A DNA stretch of 64,000 nt. Origin: an uncultured Paracoccaceae bacterium. GTDB lineage: Bacteria > Pseudomonadota > Alphaproteobacteria > Rhodobacterales > Rhodobacteraceae. Location: NCBI GenBank assembly GCA_947503765.1, contig CANNFA010000011.1, positions 1 to 64,000 of the forward strand. The letters run 5' to 3'. The notes beneath the pieces were generated by a model, which was given only the letters and a program-made list of their open reading frames with translations, was not told the origin of the DNA and ran no database searches. Both the position numbers and the translations under genes were made by a program. Positions 1 through 8,278 of the stretch are shown here, piece by piece. The first letter of the stretch is position 1, and every line of letters starts with the position of its first letter.

Positions 1-373
1 CAAAATGTCCATTATCGAGAATGGACACTATCAGCCGCGGTCTCCCCACATCAGAGCGGTCAGACCGGACGCATACACTGGCGGCGTGTGGCTACGCGCT
101 AGAACAAATGCCCAAAGGTGTTCCTGTCAGCCTGTACCCTCGCCGGCGTGGTCATGTTCTGGGCATGAATGAATCCTGATCCTAAGCCAATGGCTTCGCG
201 CGCCGCCTCCTACACCATTCCCAAGGGCACTACCTGTGGAAGTCATTGAGCAACTTGCGAGGTCAGGCATGCAGTTGGCCAAATTTTGGCCTATAAAAGC
301 GACCCTGAAAAACAAATATATTGGCAGGGCTGGAACGACCGTCTAATGTTTCTTTCCAAACATAGAAGGCAGC
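1..373. other. Intergenic/unresolved left edge
   Basis: I see no convincing gene here. The only clear structure is a perfect 8-bp inverted repeat at 6-27 (arms TGTCCATT and AATGGACA, 6-base loop), which could be an operator or a mobile-element end. Base composition is visibly less GC-rich than the chromosome to the right of position 2045. Confidence 0.5.
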
Positions 374-670
374 ATGGCAATGCAGAAACTTCTTATTTCC
401 CTTGTTGCCGTATTCAGTATGGCGGCGCACGCAGACGCAGATTCGATAGGAATGTCGACCAACTTGGGACAAAACGAAGAATTTGGGGGTATCGGTGAAC
501 TTTTTATACAGCTTGCCCAAGGCTATTCGTGCTCCCCAAGAAAGACGTGCTCTCGCACGATAAGAAGTTGCTCGGAAGCTTACTGGTACTACGAAAATTG
601 TTCGTGGGGATATCGCTTAGATCGCGACAATGATGGTGTACCTTGTGAAAACTTCTGTGGTGGCGGCTAG
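374..670 (+). CDS. Secreted Excalibur-domain protein
   Basis: This 98-residue protein starts with a Sec-type signal peptide (residues 1-22, MQKLLISLVAVFSMAAHADA). It ends in a compact Cys-rich segment closing with DRDNDGVPCENFC, which matches the Excalibur calcium-binding motif (DxDxDGxxCE). Excalibur domains are often attached to, or encoded near, extracellular nucleases of the SNase family; here a secreted SNase-type gene lies about 210 bp downstream on the opposite strand. The AGAAGG ahead of the ATG supports this start. The gene is less GC-rich than the chromosome beyond 2045 and sits in a stretch with a transposase remnant, so it may be acquired. Calcium binding and the export route are inferred from motif and signal peptide; the cellular role is unknown. 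Confidence 0.7.
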   Translation: MAMQKLLISLVAVFSMAAHADADSIGMSTNLGQNEEFGGIGELFIQLAQGYSCSPRKTCSRTIRSCSEAYWYYENCSWGYRLDRDNDGVPCENFCGGG

Positions 671-780
671 CGGGCAATCGTAGGAAAAACTCGCGAGCGT
701 CGGTGATGGCTTTGTCAGATTAAACGGACTAGCCGATCTCTTGCTGCCCGAAGACTGGACTCCGGCATAATTCCCTTAAT

Positions 781-800
781 TGCTTGGTTGTCACCAAGCA
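781..800. other. Perfect 8-bp hairpin downstream of the nuclease gene
   Basis: TGCTTGGT and ACCAAGCA form a perfect stem with a 4-base loop. It lies about 80 bp past the stop of the minus-strand thermonuclease gene, so it could end that transcript. No clear T-run follows on either strand, so terminator function is uncertain. Confidence 0.35.
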
Positions 801-882
801 GCGCGCCACCAAGCCAGCCGAATTTCCTACATGGTACCCGAGCAGATCGGTTCAATCTGACAATCCCGGCGCGCCGTGCGCG

Positions 883-1296
883 TCACTCGCAGCTCCGACA
901 CCAGAACTCGCAGCCATCCGGATAGCGCCGCGCAAGACCTTCGGCTATCAGCGCGTCGCCGACATCAACACCGTTAACCGTGACATTGGCCAGCGTGCGA
1001 CCATAGCGATCCGTGCCTGTGCGGAAAATGGAAACCGACCCGCTGTTCATTATCTCCATGAACTTTTTGCTGGCCTGGTGCGCGAGCTCTCGTTCCGCCC
1101 GACCGCCGCACAAGCCGGTTTGTGGTTCGGGTGTGTCATAGCCCTGAACCCGAATCTTCTCGCCCTCGAACCAGAAGGTATCCCCGTCCACGATGCAGGT
1201 GATGCGCTTGCCCGAGCCGCACATTTCGAAGGGCTGAGCAAATGCTGCGGGAGCGGTAAGGATCAGAAGCGACGCAGTAACGAACAAGGACCTCAT
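883..1296 (-). CDS. Secreted thermonuclease (SNase) family protein
   Basis: This 137-residue protein has a signal peptide (MRSLFVTASLLILTAPAAFA) followed by a single SNase-like OB fold. The active-site signature is present: VDGDTFWFEG, then RVQGYDTPE (matching Arg35 and Glu43 of staphylococcal nuclease), then GTDRYGRTLA (matching Arg87). All catalytic positions look intact, so an exported Ca-dependent nuclease is likely. The ATG at 1296 is chosen because the upstream in-frame start at 1332 is a TTG placed before the signal peptide. The C-terminus is Cys-rich (CEFWCRSCE), like other short bacterial SNases. It is convergent with the Excalibur-domain gene; the two may work together on extracellular nucleic acid, which is inference. 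Confidence 0.85.
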   Translation of the reverse strand: MRSLFVTASLLILTAPAAFAQPFEMCGSGKRITCIVDGDTFWFEGEKIRVQGYDTPEPQTGLCGGRAERELAHQASKKFMEIMNSGSVSIFRTGTDRYGRTLANVTVNGVDVGDALIAEGLARRYPDGCEFWCRSCE

Positions 1297-1412
1297 AACG
1301 CGGACACTACGATGCGGCCAGGAGCTGGGCAAGAGTTTATGAGACGTTCCGGGAACGAAAGGTTAATATCGCCGAGAACAAATAACGAACATGAAATTAA
1401 ATAGGACGAATG

Positions 1413-1671
1413 CCCGTGATACCAACTGTCGGTTACGCCGACGCTTCCAGCGCACTTCTGCGCGCTCACCATGGAACAGGGTTTCCAGGAACTGCCGGTG
1501 GATCAGCTGCATGAGCGCCAGGATCACCTCGGGCTTGGCCTGCGGCGCGTAATAGAACGACGATTGCGAGATCGACAGCAGGCGATATTGCGCTCCGATC
1601 GACGGTTTGAGGTGGACGCCATATTCGGCGGCCAGTTCCGACACCGTATCCAGAATCTGTTGCAACTGCAT
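1413..1671 (-). pseudogene. IS3-family transposase (OrfB) remnant
   Basis: The translated stretch LLSISQSSFYYAPQAKPEV followed by ALMQLIHRQFLETLFHG matches the N-terminal region of IS3-group OrfB transposases (pattern LxISRSSxYY...LMxxIDxxFxExPxxG). The DDE catalytic domain is absent and the frame runs into unrelated sequence after about residue 85. It is therefore a decayed fragment. An 8-bp perfect inverted repeat (CTGTCTAG/CTAGACAG, 1734-1758) lies just upstream and may be part of the same remnant. Confidence 0.6.
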
Positions 1672-1954
1672 CGTGGGTAAAGGACTCGGAACGCAGTGTT
1701 TTCTTGTGGCGATGCATACGCGCCGCCAGTTGTCTGTCTAGCGGTACTTGCTAGACAGGTCACCCATAGATGTTGACGAATATATCCACAGGTCCGCGTC
1801 AAAGGATATCGGCGCGCTCGAAACATAAAACGACGCGAGTTCCGAATCATTCAGCGAGCGAAGTCTGCAAAAGTATGCTGGGGGATGGCGAGGGGGACTG
1901 ACAGTGAGTATAAAATTTTTTAGTCAGCCAAAACAATGCTTTGCGCAGACTAGT

Positions 1955-2044
1955 TGGCGGAGAGACAGGGATTCGAACCCTGGAGACGGTTTCCCGCCTA
2001 CACACTTTCCAGGCGTGCGCCTTCGACCACTCGGCCACCTCTCC
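1955..2044 (-). tRNA. tRNA-Ser(GGA)
   Basis: The minus strand folds as a class II tRNA with acceptor GGAGAGG, a long variable arm, TTCGAATCC T-loop and anticodon GGA in the loop CTGGAAA. The 3' CCA is encoded at 1955-1957. The lower-GC stretch with the nuclease genes and transposase remnant begins directly at the 3' end of this tRNA, the usual side for island integration. Confidence 0.95.
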
Positions 2045-2107
2045 GTGGCGCTTCGCTTAGCAGCATTCGCCGGGCGAGGGCAAGCACCCGGAATTCCGCG
2101 CGAACGG

Positions 2108-2135
2108 AAAAAGTGTGACGCCCGCATCCACGGGC
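2108..2135 (-). terminator. Weak terminator-like hairpin after the ABC permease
   Basis: On the minus strand GCCCG and CGGGC form a 5-bp stem, followed after 8 bases by a run of T. It lies about 40 bp past the stop of the permease gene and could end the importer operon. Confidence 0.35.
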
Positions 2136-2176
2136 AGATTTGATGCGCTCTCATGGGTCGGCAAAAACCGACCGCT

Positions 2177-3226
2177 TCAGGGACGCCTGCGCAGCAGCCA
2201 CACGAAGAACAGCCCGCCGATCAGCCCCGTCACGACGCCGATCGGGATGTCGTCGGGGGCCATCACCGTTCGGGCGAGGATGTCACACCAGACAAGGAAG
2301 ATTGCGCCGGTGACCAGGCTTGCCGGCAGGACCCGCAGGTTCGCGCCCCCGACGACCATGCGCACGACATGGGGCACCATCAGTCCGACGAAGCCGATGA
2401 TGCCGGAGAAGGCGACCATGACGCCGGTGATGAGAGCGCCGGCCACGAATGCGGACAGGCGGAATACCGTGACGTTGATGCCGAGTGTGGCGGCCGTTTC
2501 GTCCCCGATCGTCATCGCGTCGAAATCCCGCGCACGCAGGAGGAACCAGAAGGACACGGCCAGGAGAATGGCGAGGGGAAAGACGAGATGCGGCCACTGC
2601 GCCAGCCCCAGCCCTCCGAGCATCCAGAAGACGACCGTGTGAGAGGCTCGCGGGTCGCCGAGAAAGATCATCACGTTCGCCAATGCCATCACGATGAACG
2701 ATACGGCGACCCCCACCAGCACCAGCCGGTCGGGCGAAGTGGCATTGGCGACCCGGCTGACGGCGAGCACCAGCGCCGTTGCGAACAGCGCGCCGCCGAA
2801 GGCGAAGAGCGGCACGGTGGCAAGGCCGAAGACAAGGCCGGTATGCAGGAGTGCGGTGATCGCACCGAAGGCACCGCCCGAGGAAATCCCCAGAAGATGC
2901 GGGTCCGACAGGGGATTGCGCGTCACCGCCTGTAGCGTGGCACCGACCACGGCCAGCCCGGCGCCGACCAGCGCCGCCAGCAAGGTGCGCGGCAGGCGAA
3001 GATGCCAGACGATCGCCTCGTGCGAGGCGTCCCAGCCGCCATGGGGGACAAGACCGGGCAGGATCCGATGCCCGATGACCCCCCAGACCGTGCCCAGCGG
3101 CACATGCACGGCACCGATGCTCACGGCGAGCGACACCGAAACGACCAGCCCCGCCAGACCCAGCAGGAGCCAGGGGACAAAGACGCGGAACACGCCCTTG
3201 CCCGAGGGCAGCGCGGCCTCTGTCAC
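2177..3226 (-). CDS. FecCD/BtuC-type ABC importer permease
   Basis: This 349-residue polytopic membrane protein has the FecCD/BtuC signatures: LRLPRTLLAALVGAGLAVVG, LQAVTRNPLSDPHLLGISSG and a late IGFVGLMVPHVVRM segment. These belong to permeases for iron-siderophore, heme or vitamin B12 import. The start is a GTG overlapping the substrate-binding protein stop (GTGA), so the two are translationally coupled. It is the last gene of a three-gene importer operon (ATPase, binding protein, permease) downstream of a cobalamin riboswitch. Corrinoid uptake is therefore the best guess for the substrate (BtuC-like), but the permease alone cannot separate corrinoids from siderophores. Confidence 0.88.
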   Translation of the reverse strand: MTEAALPSGKGVFRVFVPWLLLGLAGLVVSVSLAVSIGAVHVPLGTVWGVIGHRILPGLVPHGGWDASHEAIVWHLRLPRTLLAALVGAGLAVVGATLQAVTRNPLSDPHLLGISSGGAFGAITALLHTGLVFGLATVPLFAFGGALFATALVLAVSRVANATSPDRLVLVGVAVSFIVMALANVMIFLGDPRASHTVVFWMLGGLGLAQWPHLVFPLAILLAVSFWFLLRARDFDAMTIGDETAATLGINVTVFRLSAFVAGALITGVMVAFSGIIGFVGLMVPHVVRMVVGGANLRVLPASLVTGAIFLVWCDILARTVMAPDDIPIGVVTGLIGGLFFVWLLRRRP

Positions 3227-4167
3227 CGCTCGGCACTTGCGAAAGCCGCGGCCAGGGTCCGGATGGCGGCAATGCTGCGCGGGCCGGGCGTCGCCTCGTT
3301 ATAGTCGAGGGTCACGAAATTGTCGTTCCTGACCGCCGGAATATCCGCGAAGGCCGGGTTCGACAGCATGAAGGCACGTTTCTGTTCCGCCGTCACCTCG
3401 CCGTAATTGACGATGACGATCACTTCGGGCGCGGCGTCGATGACCTCTTCCCAGCCGACGGTGGCCCAGCTTTTTTCGAACCCGTCCATGACGTTGATGC
3501 CGCCCGCCGCTTCGATGAGGGCGGTTGGCATGGCGTAGCGGCCGGCGGTGAACGGCGTATCCTCGCCGCTGTCATAGACGAAGGCCCGGATCGGGTTGGC
3601 GCGGTCGATGTCGGCGGTCAGCTCCGCCACCTCCGCGCGCCAGCTCTCGATCAGTTCTGCCGCGCGATCCTCGACGCCGAAAATGGCGCCGAGATTGGCG
3701 ATGTCGTCATACATGTCGTCGAGCGAGGCCCTCGGTTTATCCATGATATGCGTGCAGCTCTCGGTGAGTTCGTAGACCTGGATACCGAACGGCGCGAGGC
3801 TCTCTGGCGTCACCTCGCCGCCGACGCGCATACCGTAGTTCCAGCCGGCGAAGAAAAAGTCGGCACCGGCCCCCACCAGCACTTCGCGGGTCGGGTATTT
3901 GGCGGAAAGTTCCGGAAGTTCCTCGATGCCCTCGCGCATCTTTTCGTCCAGCGTCTTCCAGCCGGAAATGCCGGTATAGCCGACCATATGGTCGCGCAGG
4001 CCGAGGACCAGCATCATCTCGGTCAGGTTGACGTCGTTGGAAATCGCGGCCTCGGGGGCGTCCGCGAACGTCACCTCGCGGTCGCAGCTTTCAACGGTGA
4101 CAGGAAAGGCGGGTGCGGCGGCGGGCAGCACGATTGCAAGGGCAGAGGCATAGAGGGCCGTTTTCAT
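3223..4167 (-). CDS. Periplasmic binding protein of FecCD-type importer (BtuF/FepB-like)
   Basis: This 314-residue protein begins with a signal peptide (MKTALYASALAIVLPAAAPA) and then the class III binding-protein pattern: a beta strand with CDREVTF, NLTEMMLVLGL, a long linking helix around LDDMYDDIANLGAIFGVED, and PEVIVIVNYGE. The ATG at 4167 overlaps the ATPase stop (ATGA). It would capture the ligand in the periplasm and deliver it to the adjacent permease. Cobalamin or another corrinoid is suggested only by the riboswitch upstream; siderophore-binding paralogues look very similar. Confidence 0.85.
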   Translation of the reverse strand: MKTALYASALAIVLPAAAPAFPVTVESCDREVTFADAPEAAISNDVNLTEMMLVLGLRDHMVGYTGISGWKTLDEKMREGIEELPELSAKYPTREVLVGAGADFFFAGWNYGMRVGGEVTPESLAPFGIQVYELTESCTHIMDKPRASLDDMYDDIANLGAIFGVEDRAAELIESWRAEVAELTADIDRANPIRAFVYDSGEDTPFTAGRYAMPTALIEAAGGINVMDGFEKSWATVGWEEVIDAAPEVIVIVNYGEVTAEQKRAFMLSNPAFADIPAVRNDNFVTLDYNEATPGPRSIAAIRTLAAAFASAER

Positions 4168-4958
4168 GACCATGTCCTTTCGGGATCTGTCAGATGAAAG
4201 GTGAAAAGCGGGGTGTCCGAAGGCTGAAGGCGTTCCAGCCGCGCGGTGACGGCGAAGGCGCGCGAGACGATGTCGGGGGTCAGGGCCTCGTCCGGCGGGC
4301 CAAAGGCAATGGCCCGCCCCTTGTGGAGCACGAGCACATCGTCGCAAAGCACCATGGCCAGGTTGAGGTCATGCAGGCTGGTGACGACCGTGACACCCAG
4401 GTTGCGCACCAGCCCGAGCACTTCGAGCTGATGGCGTATGTCGAGGTGGTTGGTCGGCTCGTCCAGGATCAGAACCTCCGGCTCCTGCGCCAGCGCGCGG
4501 GCGACCATGATGCGCTGTTTCTCGCCGCCCGAAAGGGTGCCGAAGGCGCGTGGGGCGAAACCGTGCAGATCCAGCCGATCAAGCACCTGGTCCACGATCT
4601 CGGCGTCGCGCGCCCCACCGCTGGCAAGGCCGCGGCGATGCGGTGTCCGGCCAAGGGCCACGATCTCGCGCACCGTGAGGGCGAAATCCGTGGGCTGTTC
4701 CTGCAGCACGGCGGCGACGCGGCGCGCCACTGCGCGGGCGGGCATGGACCACAGATCGCGCCCGTCGAACGACACGGCGCCCGCGCTTGGCCGGTAGTAG
4801 CGGTACAGCAACCGCAAGAGCGTCGACTTGCCGGCCCCGTTCGCGCCCACGACGCCCATCGTTCGCCCGGCGGCGAGCGAGAAACTGACACCCTCGAGGA
4901 TCGGTTTTCCCGGCGCGGCCGCCCAGCTTAGCCCGGCTGCGTCAATCGCACCGCGCAT
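4164..4958 (-). CDS. ABC importer ATPase (BtuD/FecE-like)
   Basis: This 264-residue nucleotide-binding domain has Walker A GANGAGKST, signature LSGGEKQR, Walker B LILDEPTNHLD and the switch His in TSLHDLNLA, all intact. It belongs to the FecE/BtuD/HmuV branch. The ATG at 4958 overlaps the TGA of a short upstream reading frame (TGATG), and its own stop overlaps the binding protein start, so the three importer genes form one tightly coupled unit. It powers import through the permease at 2177-3226. Confidence 0.9.
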   Translation of the reverse strand: MRGAIDAAGLSWAAAPGKPILEGVSFSLAAGRTMGVVGANGAGKSTLLRLLYRYYRPSAGAVSFDGRDLWSMPARAVARRVAAVLQEQPTDFALTVREIVALGRTPHRRGLASGGARDAEIVDQVLDRLDLHGFAPRAFGTLSGGEKQRIMVARALAQEPEVLILDEPTNHLDIRHQLEVLGLVRNLGVTVVTSLHDLNLAMVLCDDVLVLHKGRAIAFGPPDEALTPDIVSRAFAVTARLERLQPSDTPLFTFHLTDPERTWS

Positions 4959-5218
4959 CACGCCGCCCCCGGCGCTCGGGCAGGCGCGCCGCCGCAAGGC
5001 TTGCGCGGGCCATCGCGGCCTGTGCCCCATGCGCCCCGAGATCCGGCATCGGCGCACGCATTGCGCGACAGATCGGGCGCGTCATCCGGGCCCTTGGGCA
5101 CCCTGCGCCCAGGCAAGTCAATCAGCGCCGCGCCGGGCCGGATTGCAGCCACGGCATCAATGCGGCGCGCGCTGACTGCTCCTGCATGCTGGTGTCCGTC
5201 CATCGGCCCCTCCGCCAA
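4958..5218 (-). CDS. Possible 86-residue leader or remnant ORF between riboswitch and ABC ATPase
   Basis: An open frame of 86 codons fills most of the 360-bp space between the cobalamin riboswitch and the ATPase start. Its stop overlaps the ATPase ATG as TGATG, the usual geometry of translational coupling. The protein is low-complexity (Gly, Ala, Arg, Pro) and I recognise no domain. The next frame also reads as protein-like at the end (GAHGAQAAMARASLAAARL), so this could be a decayed gene with a frameshift. I cannot tell a true small gene from a remnant. Confidence 0.3.
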   Translation of the reverse strand: MAEGPMDGHQHAGAVSARRIDAVAAIRPGAALIDLPGRRVPKGPDDAPDLSRNACADAGSRGAWGTGRDGPRKPCGGAPARAPGAA

Positions 5219-5317
5219 AGTCGGGGTGGCGGAGCGGAAACGAGATGTGCTGCGGGACGGTCCCGTGGTTCATTTCGGCCTCCTCCGGGGCACCCCGCCC
5301 GGGTTCAAGTTGACGTC

Positions 5318-5476
5318 CGATGGCAGGTCTCCTGACTCGCGGGTCAAAGCTGACCGTCCCTTCCCGGCCCTTTTATCGGGTCAGTGGATTGACGGGGCGC
5401 TAACCGCTTACAGTTGCGGGGGCAGTCACGGATTTGGCGCCTGATGGCTACACCGCACCGTGTTCCCATTTCATCC
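5318..5476 (-). promoter_or_regulatory. Cobalamin (B12) riboswitch
   Basis: On the minus strand the conserved elements appear in the right order: GGGAACACGGTG, then ACTGCCCCCGCAACTGTAA with GCGG, CCACTGA, GGGAAGG, and finally AGTCAGGAGACCTGCC (the B12 box region, 5322-5337). It lies upstream of the FecCD-type importer, so high adenosylcobalamin should repress uptake. This is what points to a corrinoid as the imported ligand. The expression platform probably lies between 5218 and 5318. Confidence 0.92.
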
Positions 5477-5554
5477 TGTCCGCCCTTTCGGGCGTCCTGG
5501 AACCATCGCCGGGAAGGAACCGGATGCGCCCGGCGAAGTCAATCTCGATTTCCG

Positions 5555-6118
5555 TCAGGCGCGTTCCGAATATTCCATCGTCTCGGTGTTCACGACGATA
5601 TCCTCGTCCTGCCCGACAAAGGGCGGCACCATCACCCGCACGCCGCAATCCAGCAGCGCCGGCTTGAAGGAATTGGCGGCGGTCTGGCCCTTTACCACCG
5701 GCTCGGTCTCCACCACCTTGCAGGTCACCTTCTGCGGAAGCGTCGCGTTCAGCGCCTCGGCCTCGTGATACTCGATCTGGACGATCATGCCGTCCTGCAG
5801 GAACGGGCGCCGCTCGCCCAGGATCTCGGCGGGCAGTTCGACCTGCTCGTAGCTTTCGGTGTCCATGAACACCAGCATCCCGTCGGATTCGTACAGGAAT
5901 TGCTGGTCCTTCTGTTCAAGGCGCACACGTTCCACCTTGTCGGCCGAGCGGAAGCGTTCGTTCAGCTTGGAGCCGTTGCGCAGATTGCGCAGCTCGACCT
6001 GGGCAAAGGCGCCGCCCTTGCCGGGCTTGACGTGGTCGACCTTCACGGCCGCCCAAAGGCCGCCGTTATGTTCCAGCACGTTACCGGGCCGAATCTCGTT
6101 TCCGTTTATCTTGGGCAT
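5555..6118 (-). CDS. efp: Elongation factor P
   Basis: This 187-residue protein has the standard EF-P length and three-domain layout. It starts [20 protein letters not shown], and the loop KPGKGGAF places the modifiable lysine at residue 34, as in E. coli. The C-terminal domain carries the [20 protein letters not shown] region. EF-P enters ribosomes stalled at polyproline stretches. The ATG at 6118 is chosen by homology; the frame remains open far upstream but is not conserved there. It is transcribed divergently from the small conserved gene at 6359. Confidence 0.95.
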   Translation of the reverse strand: MPKINGNEIRPGNVLEHNGGLWAAVKVDHVKPGKGGAFAQVELRNLRNGSKLNERFRSADKVERVRLEQKDQQFLYESDGMLVFMDTESYEQVELPAEILGERRPFLQDGMIVQIEYHEAEALNATLPQKVTCKVVETEPVVKGQTAANSFKPALLDCGVRVMVPPFVGQDEDIVVNTETMEYSERA

Positions 6119-6358
6119 GTGGCGAAACCATGGCAAAAGGTTGATTGGATCTGGGCAAACCCTATATCTGCGCGGTGCGGCCCCCGCAAGCCGACTATAT
6201 ACGGTAATCCCCCAATCGGAGCCATGCGCGCAACGCATGGCTGACATGCCGAAAGGGGAATACCGAATCGATCAGAAAGGGCCATAGTGGCCGCCACGCC
6301 CGGATCCGCCGGAAACGCAAGAGCCATAACACGCAAGGCCACAACAGAAGGACGATGC

Positions 6359-6688
6359 ATGACTGATTTCGTTGACGGAACGGCATTCAATCACGAACAG
6401 GGTCAACGCGCGCGCAAGCTGTTTGCGGCGGTCGTTCTTGCAGCCCTGGACGATGCGATTGCCGATGACAAGAAATATGGCAACGGGCCGGACCAGATCG
6501 CCCGCTGGGCGCGCTCGCGCGATGGCCGCGAGGTGCTGAGCTGTGCCGGTATCGACCCGAACGAACGGGTTGTCGAGGGGCTGATGGCCTTCGTCGGCAA
6601 GGGTGTGCGGACCTCGGTCGCGCTCAGCCGCGAGGAATCCGAGCGTCGCAATGCCGCGCTCCTGGCCGAGCAGGCCGAAGCCGCCTGA
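6359..6688 (+). CDS. Conserved small protein (Rhodobacteraceae DUF6280-like)
   Basis: This 109-residue soluble acidic protein opens [20 protein letters not shown] and contains [20 protein letters not shown] and [14 protein letters not shown]. It resembles a small conserved family in Rhodobacterales (I recall DUF6280); function is unknown. It has no signal peptide or membrane segment and looks all-helical. It is divergent from efp and followed by a strong intrinsic terminator, so it is probably monocistronic. Confidence 0.75.
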   Translation: MTDFVDGTAFNHEQGQRARKLFAAVVLAALDDAIADDKKYGNGPDQIARWARSRDGREVLSCAGIDPNERVVEGLMAFVGKGVRTSVALSREESERRNAALLAEQAEAA

Positions 6689-6716
6689 TCCGAAAATCAC
6701 GCTGCCCGCAGGAAAG

Positions 6717-6743
6717 ACGCGCCCCGATCCGGGCGCGTTTTTC
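6717..6743 (+). terminator. Intrinsic terminator after the 6359-6688 gene
   Basis: ACGCGCCC and GGGCGCGT form an 8-bp GC-rich stem with a short loop, followed directly by a T-run. It separates the small conserved gene from cobQ. Confidence 0.8.
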
Positions 6744-6812
6744 TGTTTTGGCACAAGGCCCTTTCGCTTTGCGCCCTGCCCCGCTAAGCCGATCCGCAAA
6801 ACCGGGGGCCGC

Positions 6813-8264
6813 ATGACACGGGCGATCATGATCCAGGGCGCGGGCTCGAACGTGGGCAAGTCGCTGATCGTGGCGGGGCTGGCGCGTGCCTTTGCCCGGC
6901 GCGGGCTGTCGGTGGCCCCGTTCAAGCCGCAGAACATGTCGAACAATGCCGCCGTCACCGCCGATGGCGGCGAGATCGGCCGCGCGCAGGCGTTGCAGGC
7001 CCGCGCCGCGCACCGCGATCCGGTGATCGACATGAACCCGGTGCTGCTCAAGCCGGAAACCGAGACCGGCGCGCAGGTGATCGTGCAGGGCCGCCGCTTT
7101 GCCACGATGCGCGCCCGCGACTACGGCCGCGCCAAGGCCAGCCTGCTGCCGAGGGTGATGGAGAGTTTCACGCGCCTTGCCGCCAGTGCCGATCTTGTCC
7201 TGGTGGAAGGCGCCGGAAGCCCGGCGGAGCTCAACCTGCGCGAAGGCGACATCGCCAATATGGGCTTTGCCGAGGCGGCGGGCATCCCGGTGATCCTGGC
7301 CGGAGACATCGACCGGGGCGGCGTGATCGCGCAGCTTGTGGGCACAAGCGCGGTTCTGCCCACAGCGGATGTGGATCGGATAAAAGGGTTTCTTGTCAAC
7401 AAGTTTCGCGGCGATGTTGATCTTTTTGATGAAGGTATGCGCGCCGTTGCCGCGCGCACCGGCTGGGCCGCCCTGGGCGTTCTGCCGTGGTTCGCCGATG
7501 CCTGGCGCCTGCCCGCCGAGGATGTGATGGACATCGCCTCGCGCCCCGGCGGGCCGCTGAAGATCGCCGTGCCCCGCCTGGCGCGGATCGCCAATTTCGA
7601 CGATCTCGACCCGCTGGCGGCGGAGCCCGGCGTCACGGTCGAAATTGTCGAGCCAGGCCGCCCCCTGCCCGGCGACGCGGCCCTCGTGCTGCTGCCCGGA
7701 TCGAAATCCACCATCGCCGATCTGGCCGATTTCCGTGCCCAGGGCTGGGATATCGACCTGTTCGCGCATGTGCGGCGCGGCGGGCATGTGCTGGGCCTGT
7801 GCGGCGGCTACCAGATGCTGGGCCGCGACATCGCCGATCCCGAAGGGGTCGAGGGTGGGCCGGGCCGTCATCGGGGTCTGGGGCTGCTGGACGTGTCGAC
7901 GGTGATGCGCCCGGCCAAGCGGCTGGCGCTTGCCGATGCGCGCTATCTGCCGACGGCCGACGCGCTGCGCGGCTACGAGATTCATCTGGGCGACACCGGC
8001 GGCCCCGACAGCGCGCGCGCCTGGCTGAGCGTCGATGGCCGCCCCGAAGGCGCGGCAAGCGCCAGCGGCCGGGTGCGCGGCTGTTATCTGCACGGGCTGT
8101 TCGCCGCGGACGGGTTTCGCGCGGCATACCTGGCGCATCTGGGCGGCGCGTCGGCGCTGGAGAGCTTCGAGGACGGGGTCGACCGCGCGCTCGATGCGCT
8201 GGCGGACCATGTCGCGGCCGCGCTCGACCTGGAGATGCTGTGGGATCTGGCCGCGCCGGTCTGA
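6813..8264 (+). CDS. cobQ: Cobyric acid synthase
   Basis: This 483-residue protein performs the four ATP- and glutamine-dependent amidations that turn adenosyl-cobyrinic a,c-diamide into cobyric acid. The N-terminal half is the dethiobiotin-synthetase-like P-loop domain ([12 protein letters not shown], then [11 protein letters not shown] and [11 protein letters not shown]). The C-terminal half is a class I glutamine amidotransferase domain with the nucleophile in [11 protein letters not shown] and the catalytic His in GCYLHGLF. Length is normal and no key residue is missing. It sits only about 1.3 kb from a B12-riboswitch importer but has its own position after a terminator. The host therefore makes or remodels cobalamin as well as probably importing corrinoids. 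Confidence 0.95.
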   Translation: MTRAIMIQGAGSNVGKSLIVAGLARAFARRGLSVAPFKPQNMSNNAAVTADGGEIGRAQALQARAAHRDPVIDMNPVLLKPETETGAQVIVQGRRFATMRARDYGRAKASLLPRVMESFTRLAASADLVLVEGAGSPAELNLREGDIANMGFAEAAGIPVILAGDIDRGGVIAQLVGTSAVLPTADVDRIKGFLVNKFRGDVDLFDEGMRAVAARTGWAALGVLPWFADAWRLPAEDVMDIASRPGGPLKIAVPRLARIANFDDLDPLAAEPGVTVEIVEPGRPLPGDAALVLLPGSKSTIADLADFRAQGWDIDLFAHVRRGGHVLGLCGGYQMLGRDIADPEGVEGGPGRHRGLGLLDVSTVMRPAKRLALADARYLPTADALRGYEIHLGDTGGPDSARAWLSVDGRPEGAASASGRVRGCYLHGLFAADGFRAAYLAHLGGASALESFEDGVDRALDALADHVAAALDLEMLWDLAAPV

Positions 8265-8278
8265 CGCGGCGCGGCGGG

